This document shows positions 1-6,300 of a DNA stretch of 23,305 nt, in pieces; position 1 is the first letter of the stretch, and each line of letters opens with the position of its first letter. The stretch lies in assembly GCA_045585955.1 (NCBI GenBank), contig JAZMZK010000002.1, positions 1-23,305 on the forward strand. The letters are read 5' to 3'. The stretch is from SIG78 sp045585955. GTDB lineage: Bacteria; Verrucomicrobiota; Lentisphaeria; Victivallales; Victivallaceae. The translations under genes and the position numbers were made by a program. The notes under the pieces are model-generated. The model searched no databases and had not been told where the DNA came from. It saw only the letters and a program-made list of their open reading frames with translations.

Positions 1-90
1 GCAAAAAACAAAGCTCTGTTCCCAATACGGGTAGGTCAGTAAAAATCTTTATGATTAACTTTTGTATTGGAACTTTTTTAAAACTTGAAT

Positions 91-127
91 GGCATTTATC
101 TATTTGCAGAGCAAATAGATAAATGCC
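91..127. repeat. 17-bp perfect inverted repeat, 3-nt loop
   Basis: Bases 91-107 (GGCATTTATCTATTTGC) pair perfectly with 111-127 around the loop AGA. It lies inside the MITE-like element. No clean U-tract follows on either strand, so it is better described as a structural repeat than as a terminator, although it could help to stop readthrough from the minus-strand operon. Confidence 0.85.
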
Positions 128-157
128 GGGAAAAGGTTTGGAAAAAAGGGGTGGAGT

Positions 158-209
158 TTGAGGAGGGGGAAAAGGACCTTTCCTGAAAAGGTCTTTTCCC
201 CCTCCTCAA
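158..209 (-). terminator. Long hairpin downstream of the GH28 gene, possible terminator
   Basis: Bases 158-174 pair perfectly with 193-209 (17 bp). After a single bulged G at 175, 176-181 pair with 187-192 (6 bp) around the loop CCTGA. Read on the minus strand, the hairpin begins about 55 bases after the GH28 stop codon and is followed, after some 9 bases, by a run of six T. The structure is certain; its use as the operon terminator is inferred, because the T-run is not immediately adjacent. It also forms the inner part of the right end of the MITE-like element. Confidence 0.45.
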
Positions 210-264
210 GTACCGACCCTTATTGGAAACAGAGCAAAAAACAAACAGTTTGCACGCTTGTTAT

Positions 265-1443
265 TTACAGCTCAAAAGTTTCCCACGAATTGCCCATGGG
301 TTCGACTGCGGGTTTGATTTCTCCGGTGCAGCCGGATAGATCCACATTATCAAGCTTCAGATTTTTTACATAACGGCAGACTAAAGGCGTTTCATCAGCC
401 ACAGTTCCGGTAATGTTGTTGAAAGATATATCGCTGAAAACCGCCCCCGCATGGCCCTGCACTAAAACCGCCTGCCGGGAGTTTATGCGGAAGTTATTGA
501 AACTCAAACGGTTTATTCCTCTTATATTGATACCTTCGGTGCAGTGCAGATAGACTGCAAAACCATTAGCCGTAATATCAAAATTATCAAAAGATATATC
601 GCTGATGCTGGCGTAACCGGTGCAGTTTTTCCGCAGATAGCGTTCCGGGTGCTGGCTCAAGATCGCCGTACCTCTGCCGTTAAAGGTAATATTGCTGAAA
701 CGGCAGTGGCGGATGGTATCGTCGCTGGGACAGCCGATCCTTATGCCCTGACAGGGACTGTTGAGTATCGAGTTACATACGGTAACATTTTCGCAAACGA
801 ACTCATCACTGCTGTTCCGGCGGATGGCTCGCAGCACCAGACAATCATCGCCGGTTTTGAAAAAGCTGTCGCTGACCGTTACATTGCAGCAGCAGTCTAT
901 ATCAAAACCATCGTTGTTCATCATACGCTGATCGCCTTCGATGCGGATCTTTGATACATGCACATTCCGGCAGTTGCACATCCACATACTCCACCCGGCT
1001 GAATCAATAAGGCTGATACCTTCCACCGTAACATTTTTACAGCCGAAAAACTGGATCAACCGTGGCCGGGGCGTAGCCGGACGGCGGTAAAAGCTGCCTT
1101 CCGGCACATTGCGGTCGTAAAAGAGCGGCCCCTGCCCATTGAGCTCGCCATTACCGGTCAGGGCGATATTTTCGGCTTCGCAGGCTACCAGCAAGGCTTT
1201 GCGGCAGTTTTCCGGAGTTACCGGATAATCGGGGTGATAAAAGTCATCGTACAAATTGCAGTCAGCATAGCCCTGAATGACCGCACCGGCAGGCACATGC
1301 AGTTCCACATTGCTTTTCAAATAAAGGGTGCCGGAGGGGTAAATTCCGCTTTCCAGAGCAACCACTCCGCCTCCATGGGTAAAGACTTCATCAATCGCTT
1401 GCTGAATAGCTTTACCGGATTTTTCTTTTACAACAATATTCAT
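265..1443 (-). CDS. Glycoside hydrolase family 28 (polygalacturonase-like), cytoplasmic
   Basis: A 392-residue right-handed beta-helix protein of the GH28 family, whose members hydrolyse galacturonosyl or related bonds in pectic polysaccharides by inversion. The N-terminus has the pectate-lyase-type opening with GKAIQQAIDEV (10-20) and GGGVV (24-28). The core keeps the acidic residues of the family in NNDGFD (176-181) and TGDDC (197-201). The usual GHG histidine is replaced in CQGIRIG (231-237), and the downstream RIK motif is not recognisable, so the substrate probably differs from plain polygalacturonate. No signal peptide is visible, unlike the two upstream enzymes, which suggests action on imported oligosaccharides. 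It is the last gene of the operon, starting 2 bases after the preceding stop, with no clear Shine-Dalgarno sequence. Family assignment is firm; substrate is unknown. Confidence 0.85.
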   Translation of the reverse strand: MNIVVKEKSGKAIQQAIDEVFTHGGGVVALESGIYPSGTLYLKSNVELHVPAGAVIQGYADCNLYDDFYHPDYPVTPENCRKALLVACEAENIALTGNGELNGQGPLFYDRNVPEGSFYRRPATPRPRLIQFFGCKNVTVEGISLIDSAGWSMWMCNCRNVHVSKIRIEGDQRMMNNDGFDIDCCCNVTVSDSFFKTGDDCLVLRAIRRNSSDEFVCENVTVCNSILNSPCQGIRIGCPSDDTIRHCRFSNITFNGRGTAILSQHPERYLRKNCTGYASISDISFDNFDITANGFAVYLHCTEGINIRGINRLSFNNFRINSRQAVLVQGHAGAVFSDISFNNITGTVADETPLVCRYVKNLKLDNVDLSGCTGEIKPAVEPMGNSWETFEL

Positions 1444-1445
1444 CT

Positions 1446-3653
1446 TTATTTTATATGTTTAAGTGCTTCTTTGCGCAGTTCGTTTCCGGAGAGTTTGCCG
1501 ATTTTGCCGCACAAACTCTTGTATGCGTCGGGGTTCTCGCTTTTGAGCAAGGTCAAAAGTTCGTACAGCTCCACACCTTCCCGGATGCCTTCGGCACGCT
1601 TGGAGGGGTGCCACGCTCCGGCGGCATCATCGTAGAAAATAGCGTAACTCTGCCCGCCGGTAGGCATCCAGCGGGGGGAACTGTCGTAGAAGCACCAGTA
1701 GGAAAAGCCTTTGACATCTTCTTTGCGGAAAAAGGCAAAGTTGTCCCGCATTTTATCCGCCGGATAGTTGCGGTTCTGCACATGGTATGCCCAAATCTCT
1801 TTGCCGGAATCTTTGAGCATTTTCATTTTTTCCGGAGTCATTTCCGCTATTTCCGGAGCCACAATATCCACAGCGTTCAAAAAGTCCGGAATATTCTTTA
1901 CCGAAATACCGTGGTTGAAGTTGTTGTAGATCCGCAGATTTTTGTCGATTTTCTTAATAACCTTTGCCGCTTTTTTCATATATTCAATGCGGCTGTCCTG
2001 AGGTTCGTCGATCAATGCCAGAGCAAAATCTTTGTAAGTAATGCCCCGCTTTGCCAATCCGGCAGTCAAATTCCGCAGCCAGATGGACAAACGCCGTTCC
2101 CACTCCGGCGAAAACAAGGCTATGGGTTTGCCCTTATCGGTTCCCAGCGACTCGGTCACATGGGCAATACTGTGTATGGGCATGGAAAAGACCAGCCGGT
2201 GGGGTTGGGGCGTCATCGACAATATAACATCCAGCTTGCCCCAGTTCATCTTGGAGCCGATGAATTTGCCTTTTTCGTTAAAATAAGGCAGCGGCGAGCA
2301 GAACTGATACGGCATGGCACCGTTGTTGTGCATATCAAAGCGGAGTTTCCGGGCCTCCTCCAGCTTATGTTCAAAGCCGAAACGGTAGGGGTAAGCGTAA
2401 GAAAAGACCGTCATTGCCTGCTGTTCTTGAGGATAAAGCGTCACTTTGGGGCGGCACTCGAGTTTGATATTGTTTCTGTCAATGGTGATCACACCGGATT
2501 TGGCAAATTTCAGCTGGGTCTTAAAGTAGATTTGCCGGGTCATGCCGCCGGGGATTTTTATGGAACAAACATGGTTATTATCAAACTTCAAAGGCAGCAG
2601 GGCATCGTCCACCATGGTTCGCCGGTCAGTTTCCACATGCGTTACCATATAAGCGGTTATTTCCAGATTTTCGGGCACTTTGATCTTGACAAGTTTGCTT
2701 GCCGCCGTGGGGTTGGTGATATTCAAAGCAAAGGCTTCCACTTCGTTTTTCAAACCTTCCAGCACAACAACTTTCGGAGCGGATTTTTCCGGCATCACAT
2801 AAGCCGACTGCTGCTTCAAAGGGTCAGCAACCGGCGAAACTATGACTTCACTGGTATTGAATTTTTTCTGCAAAGCCTTGCTGAAAACTCTGCCCAACTC
2901 CCGCTGGGGGGCAAAAAAGGGCATACCCTGCCGGGGATCCCGCACAGTGGGGGTAAATTTATCAGTCGCAGCAGAAATTTTTGCCAGATCGTTTTTCAGC
3001 TCCGGAGCGATTTTTTCAATGTGTTTTATATCCTGCCGGATAAGTTTTCTTGCCCGGTCGGCTTCCCGGTTGAGTTTTTCGTTGGCGGTAAATTCCACGA
3101 TCTCAATATCGTCGAACCAGATGGTTCCGGCGGCGTGGCGGAAGTAGAGCGTTACGCCCAGCTTGCTGTTTCCGCCGCTGGAAAACACATTGCTTTCATA
3201 CAAAGTCCAGCCGAAACTCCATGGCGAAGGAATGTTTTTCCGGGCTTGCTCCAGCCCCGGACCAAACTGGATCATGGGGCGGTTGAGTTTGCCCTCCGGG
3301 CCGATAAACATGCGTGCCCCGCCTTTTTTGGTGGTGCTGATATTCTGACCTTTTGCCCAGAAACGGGCCACATATTTAGTGCCGGGTTTGCATGGCACAT
3401 CCAACTGCTGGATACGGGTGTAGTGGTTTTCGCCGGTGTGAGTTATCACCACCGACTGGCCGCCGCTTTTGCTGTTGGTGTTATCGAGCTGAATTTTGAC
3501 TTGGGGCGACAATTTTTTGGGATATATCTCCCAACCGGCAGCAAAACCGGAGGCATCTTTTTCGATCAAATCGCCGTTTTTCAGGATATTTCCGCCGGTA
3601 AGGCAAGTGCAGGTTCCGGCAAAAGCCAACAGCAAAAGTATTTTTCTATTCAT
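1446..3653 (-). CDS. Secreted GH123/DUF4091-like glycosidase with N-terminal carbohydrate-binding module
   Basis: A 735-residue exported protein. Residues 1-20 form a signal peptide (MNRKILLLLAFAGTC). Residues 22-188 form a CBM4/9-like beta-sandwich, opening NILKNGD and closing GTIWFDDIEIVEF, closely similar to the whole mature product of the neighbouring gene. A helical linker (about 190-235) and beta-rich middle region lead to a C-terminal TIM-barrel-like domain (about 400-700). This contains ALIDEP (546-551), where the adjacent Asp-Glu pair D549/E550 resembles the catalytic pair of GH123-type enzymes, and an aromatic stretch FSYWCFYD (650-657). The expected role is hydrolysis of a host or plant glycan outside the cytoplasm. 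It starts 5 bases after the CBM gene ends, so the two are co-transcribed. The domain call is by motif and layout; the sugar specificity is unknown. Confidence 0.7.
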   Translation of the reverse strand: MNRKILLLLAFAGTCTCLTGGNILKNGDLIEKDASGFAAGWEIYPKKLSPQVKIQLDNTNSKSGGQSVVITHTGENHYTRIQQLDVPCKPGTKYVARFWAKGQNISTTKKGGARMFIGPEGKLNRPMIQFGPGLEQARKNIPSPWSFGWTLYESNVFSSGGNSKLGVTLYFRHAAGTIWFDDIEIVEFTANEKLNREADRARKLIRQDIKHIEKIAPELKNDLAKISAATDKFTPTVRDPRQGMPFFAPQRELGRVFSKALQKKFNTSEVIVSPVADPLKQQSAYVMPEKSAPKVVVLEGLKNEVEAFALNITNPTAASKLVKIKVPENLEITAYMVTHVETDRRTMVDDALLPLKFDNNHVCSIKIPGGMTRQIYFKTQLKFAKSGVITIDRNNIKLECRPKVTLYPQEQQAMTVFSYAYPYRFGFEHKLEEARKLRFDMHNNGAMPYQFCSPLPYFNEKGKFIGSKMNWGKLDVILSMTPQPHRLVFSMPIHSIAHVTESLGTDKGKPIALFSPEWERRLSIWLRNLTAGLAKRGITYKDFALALIDEPQDSRIEYMKKAAKVIKKIDKNLRIYNNFNHGISVKNIPDFLNAVDIVAPEIAEMTPEKMKMLKDSGKEIWAYHVQNRNYPADKMRDNFAFFRKEDVKGFSYWCFYDSSPRWMPTGGQSYAIFYDDAAGAWHPSKRAEGIREGVELYELLTLLKSENPDAYKSLCGKIGKLSGNELRKEALKHIK

Positions 3654-3658
3654 AAAAG

Positions 3659-4225
3659 TTACTTGACCTCAACAAGTTCCACATCATCCACCCAGATCGT
3701 ACCTTGAGTGAAGTGCAAATAAATAGTCAGACCGACTTTGGTATTTTTGCGGCTGTTGAATGTGGTTTTGAATTCCGTCCAGTCAAAGCTCCAGGGATCC
3801 ACCGCTTTCATTTTGGTGCGTTCAATGCCGGGGCCCGCAATGGCAATGGTTTTGTTGACAATGCCGTCGGCACCTACAAAAATACGGGCACTGCCGCACT
3901 TTTTGCTGTGTTCAAGATTCATGCCTTTGATATAGGCTCTGATCATGTATTTAGTGTTGGGTTTTACCGGTATATTCAGCTGGTCGATACGGGTGTAATA
4001 TTTTTTGGCGGGGTTGGTTATCGCCACACTCTGATCGTCGTTGTGACCGGTGTTTTTATCAATTTCCACCTTGACTCCGGCAGCCATTTTTGCGGGCCAA
4101 ACTGTCCAGTTTGCCGGTTTTCCATCGGCAGTTACTTGAGAAAAATCACCATTCTTGATGAGATTTTCAGCCCCGAATACCGTTGCCGACAACGCCAGCA
4201 AACCCAAAACAAAAAACTTTTTCAT
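3659..4225 (-). CDS. Secreted stand-alone carbohydrate-binding (CBM4/9-like) protein
   Basis: An 188-residue exported protein: a signal peptide (MKKFFVLGLLALSATVFGA) followed by one CBM4/9-like jelly-roll domain starting ENLIKNGDFS and ending GTIWVDDVELVEVK. It shares many blocks with residues 22-188 of the next gene in the operon, including YTRI-QL--P, WSF-WT and GTIW-DD-E. I chose the ATG at 4225 because AGAAAGG lies 10 bases upstream; a longer reading would start on a TTG eight codons earlier and put non-signal residues before MKKFF. It probably binds glycan at the cell surface or in the periplasm. It lies 35 bases after the prepilin-like gene and 5 before the enzyme gene. Confidence 0.75.
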   Translation of the reverse strand: MKKFFVLGLLALSATVFGAENLIKNGDFSQVTADGKPANWTVWPAKMAAGVKVEIDKNTGHNDDQSVAITNPAKKYYTRIDQLNIPVKPNTKYMIRAYIKGMNLEHSKKCGSARIFVGADGIVNKTIAIAGPGIERTKMKAVDPWSFDWTEFKTTFNSRKNTKVGLTIYLHFTQGTIWVDDVELVEVK

Positions 4226-4260
4226 AAATGAAATACCTTTCTGTATCAAAACTTAAATTA

Positions 4261-5034
4261 TCAAAGAAACACTTCTGCAGATGTGCGGTTATCCGGCCAC
4301 ATCTTGGGGTTGCCGGGGTAAACGACATACTCTACATGACCATCCCAAAAGAGTACATTGCTGCCGGTTTCGCCACTGTGAGGAGCAAACATATATTTGC
4401 GGTCAGTATTTCTGTAAGTAGCAGAAGCCACAAAATGATTTGAACTCCGGTTGAAGCCGTTCCATGGATGGAAATAGTCAATGGCATAAATCAACCCTGC
4501 CGGGTCGTGGATCCGATGGATCACCAGTTTGCCGGGCTTACCGGCACCGATGTAATAGATAACTACTACACCGTAAGAGCAAGTTGGAGCATTATTTTTA
4601 TCATCACGCCCAACGCTGTCACTGGGACATAAGAAAACCTTTTTATCGTTGATAAATTCATTGAGGTTGTAATTCCAGCCATTGCCGTTTTTTACATCAC
4701 CTTCGTATTTAGCAGCATAACTTACGCCTTCCACATGACCGTCGTAACTGTCAGCGTACAACAGCAAAGCTATACCCAGCTGTTTCAGGTTGGCTGAACA
4801 GCTGGCGGTTTTTGCCCGCTCCCGTGCTGCTGAAAGTGCGGGCAGGAGCATTGCTGCCAGAATGGCGATGATAGCGATTACTACGAGAAGTTCTATTAAG
4901 GTGAAGCTGTACAGCTTCACCTGCCCATGGGCAGGTGAAAGACCTTCTTCTTTGCCATAAACACGATCACAGCAAAGATGTGATCTTTTTACCAACAGTT
5001 CGATCAGGGTGAATTTTTGCATCTTTTTCATCAT
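4261..5034 (-). CDS. Prepilin-type N-terminal methylation/H-X-DG protein with duplicated FTLIELLV motif
   Basis: A 257-residue secreted pseudopilin-like protein of the kind found in large families in Lentisphaerota and Planctomycetes. The prepilin motif FTLIELLV occurs twice, at residues 8-15 and 44-51. Only the second copy runs into the hydrophobic helix VVIAIIAILAAMLLPALSAA (51-70). The globular part contains paired cysteines and ends with the H-X-DG feature, HSGETGSNVLFWDG (219-232), spaced X11 rather than the usual X9. I start at ATG 5034, 5 bases after AAAGGAG; the next codon is also ATG and equally possible. Its place between the regulator and the glycan-binding proteins suggests a surface role in polysaccharide use. 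What the first motif does is unclear: cleavage at the second would discard about 43 residues. Confidence 0.8.
   Translation of the reverse strand: MMKKMQKFTLIELLVKRSHLCCDRVYGKEEGLSPAHGQVKLYSFTLIELLVVIAIIAILAAMLLPALSAARERAKTASCSANLKQLGIALLLYADSYDGHVEGVSYAAKYEGDVKNGNGWNYNLNEFINDKKVFLCPSDSVGRDDKNNAPTCSYGVVVIYYIGAGKPGKLVIHRIHDPAGLIYAIDYFHPWNGFNRSSNHFVASATYRNTDRKYMFAPHSGETGSNVLFWDGHVEYVVYPGNPKMWPDNRTSAEVFL
4882..5013 (-). repeat. Direct repeat of the FTLIELLV-coding sequence flanking a 84-bp insert
   Basis: Two 24-base copies encode the identical peptide FTLIELLV: copy 1 at 4990-5013 and copy 2 at 4882-4905. They match at 18 of 24 bases; the six differences leave the peptide unchanged. The unit length is 108 bp (36 codons), so the reading frame is kept. 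The insert codes for a non-hydrophobic peptide with two adjacent cysteines (KRSHLCCDRVYG...) and is rich in inverted repeats, including GATCACA-7-TGTGATC at 4965-4985. This looks like an inserted cassette rather than a simple tandem duplication, because the insert does not resemble the rest of the gene. Confidence 0.8.
4899..4939. repeat. Two overlapping perfect 24-bp palindromes
   Basis: Bases 4899-4922 (half-site AGGTGAAGCTGT) and 4916-4939 (half-site TTCACCTGCCCA) are each perfect palindromes, and they share 4916-4922. The two hairpins are mutually exclusive in RNA or single-stranded DNA. The hexamer GGTGAA/TTCACC, which is also the start of the FTLIELLV coding sequence, sits at the ends of the arms three times. 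The structures lie inside the coding region of the prepilin-like gene. Confidence 0.9.
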
Positions 5035-5062
5035 TAAAACTCCTTTCAAACTTTATACGATA

Positions 5063-6145
5063 CTATTTTATTGCTTTTACACTATTGGTTTTTATCAATT
5101 CAAATCCGATTTTTTCGTTGACCGGCTTTCCGGTCAGATAGTCCACTGCCTTTCTGCCCCGTTCGGCGAGCTTGAGATCGCTGGAAAATATAGCCGGGTC
5201 GTTAAAAGCAGTTCCGCCGCTGTTGGCAAACTCCACAACTGTAATATCTTCCGGAATTTTCAAGCCGAGAGCTTTCAATGCTTCCACCACCGAAAAAGCG
5301 TACACGGCATCGTAACAGAATATCGCCGTGGGCTGATTGCTTTGAAGATACTCATTCAACGCCGCTTTTATTGCCTCGGGTTCCGGCGGCACTGCAATAA
5401 ACAAATCAGCGTTGCGGTCAGTGAGAAAGCGATATTCCTGTTCGCTCAACAAATGCAGATTTTTGCTGCCATCCGGGCCGATAAAGGCAATTTTCCGGTG
5501 CCCCTGCTTATTCAAATAGCGCAGCAAAGCGTACATTGCCGGGCGGATGGGGGAATCGAAAGTCTTGAAAACATTCAAAAATATGTCGCTATCCCACGGC
5601 AGGGGCAGCAGAACCGGGATTTTCAACGATCGGAAAAAATCCAGCTCCGGCTCGTTGCCGATAAAGCCGTGGAAAGGCAGGATTATACCGGTAATAGCTT
5701 CGTGTTCAAGCAATTCTCCGGCTTTGCCCATCAGTACACATTTGCGGAAAAATTCGTAATCCATCCGCAGGACTTCCACATTTTTTTCCGCCGCTTGCGC
5801 CAATACTCCCGAGCAAATCTCCAAACTGGAAGTGCGGAACACATCCTTGCTTGCCAGCAGCAGGAGTTTATGCTTTATATGCACCTCTTCTTTGCGGAAA
5901 ACCACCTCATCAGCCGGAGTATTTCCCCCTTGATAGATCACAAAAGTACCCTGGCCACGCACCCGCCGGATGAACTTTTCTGCTTCCAGCCGCTGCAAGG
6001 CGGCACGCAAAGTCACTCTGCCCACATGCAGCTCTCTGGCAAGCACTTCTTCCACCGGCAGACGCACTCCGTTGGCAAGTTCGCCCTTTACGATCTTTTG
6101 CCGCAGCATACAATATATCTGTTCATTCTTAAAGGCAGCAGTCAC
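5063..6145 (-). CDS. GntR-family regulator with LacI-type sugar-sensor domain (AraR-like architecture)
   Basis: A 360-residue transcription factor. Residues 1-72 form a GntR winged helix (YCMLRQKIVKGELANGVRLP, VGRVTLRAALQRLEAEKFIRRVRGQGTFV). Residues about 80-355 form a periplasmic-binding-protein-like effector domain of the LacI/GalR type, with HRKIAFIGPDG and ITVVEFANSG. The combination is known from AraR-type regulators, which release DNA on binding a sugar. The start is GTG at 6145, directly behind the promoter and operator-like repeats; no later in-frame start would keep the whole winged helix. It heads the operon, 28 bases before the prepilin-like gene, so it probably represses its own operon until a degradation product of the target glycan is present. 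Confidence 0.88.
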   Translation of the reverse strand: MTAAFKNEQIYCMLRQKIVKGELANGVRLPVEEVLARELHVGRVTLRAALQRLEAEKFIRRVRGQGTFVIYQGGNTPADEVVFRKEEVHIKHKLLLLASKDVFRTSSLEICSGVLAQAAEKNVEVLRMDYEFFRKCVLMGKAGELLEHEAITGIILPFHGFIGNEPELDFFRSLKIPVLLPLPWDSDIFLNVFKTFDSPIRPAMYALLRYLNKQGHRKIAFIGPDGSKNLHLLSEQEYRFLTDRNADLFIAVPPEPEAIKAALNEYLQSNQPTAIFCYDAVYAFSVVEALKALGLKIPEDITVVEFANSGGTAFNDPAIFSSDLKLAERGRKAVDYLTGKPVNEKIGFELIKTNSVKAIK

Positions 6146-6147
6146 TG

Positions 6148-6198
6148 TTCAAGTCCCATGCTGGTTCTATTATTCAAGTTTTGTTCTTGTTCTATTAT
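6148..6198 (-). promoter_or_regulatory. Two 25-bp direct repeats, probable operator of the GntR/LacI-hybrid regulator
   Basis: TTCAAGT-9-GTTCTATTAT occurs at 6148-6173 and again at 6173-6198, exactly 25 bases apart, with 17 conserved positions each and a variable 9-base middle. The outer copy overlaps the -10 box of the regulator promoter (6194-6199) and the inner one lies 3 bases upstream of the GTG start codon. Placement downstream of and over the -10 box is what an autorepressor site would show. The repeats are seen; the binding protein is inferred. Confidence 0.6.
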
Positions 6199-6222
6199 AA
6201 TACAGTTGCCAATATTTGTCAA
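6194..6222 (-). promoter_or_regulatory. Consensus sigma70-type promoter for the carbohydrate operon
   Basis: On the minus strand, TTGACA (6217-6222) and TATAAT (6194-6199) are separated by exactly 17 bases, a perfect match to the housekeeping consensus. Transcription would begin near 6187, giving a leader of about 40 bases before the GTG of the regulator gene. Such a strong promoter normally needs repression, which fits the repeats overlapping it. Confidence 0.85.
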
Positions 6223-6264
6223 GGGTGCTAAACAAAAAATTATGATTTTTTCGTTGCTGATTTG

Positions 6265-6293
6265 TTGTTTTATTGCAGTTGCGGTGCTATATT
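6265..6293 (+). promoter_or_regulatory. Possible promoter of the LacI-family gene (leaderless start)
   Basis: TTGTTT (6265-6270) and TATATT (6288-6293) are 17 bases apart. Initiation about 7 bases after the -10 box would fall at or next to the ATG at 6301. No Shine-Dalgarno sequence precedes that ATG, which fits a leaderless transcript. The -35 match is weak, so this is tentative. Confidence 0.4.
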
Positions 6294-6300
6294 CTCCGAT

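Larger units (their letters stand above)
13..235. mobile_element. MITE-like non-autonomous element with inverted termini
   Basis: Positions 13-36 and the reverse complement of 212-235 match at 21 of 24 bases; both ends begin GCTCTGTT. The same 10 bases, AAAAAACAAA, lie directly outside both ends (3-12 and 236-245), as a target-site duplication would. The interior has no credible gene and holds two long hairpins (91-127 and 158-209). Size (223 bp), termini and flanking repeats fit a miniature inverted-repeat element mobilised in trans. The caveat is that the flanking repeat is A-rich and could arise by chance; the long inverted termini are the stronger evidence. It lies 29 bases past the last gene of the carbohydrate operon. 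Confidence 0.6.

Noticed and set aside
158..373. A 71-codon plus-strand open frame at the left edge
   Set aside because: It begins inside the long hairpin of the MITE-like element and ends inside the GH28 gene on the opposite strand; nothing supports expression.
1455..3707. A 750-codon open frame on the plus strand, antisense to the GH123-like gene
   Set aside because: It mirrors the real gene, which has a signal peptide, recognisable domains and operon spacing. Its translation is low-complexity Phe/Gly/His-rich and matches no family; the frame is open because the real gene avoids the codons that would give antisense stops.
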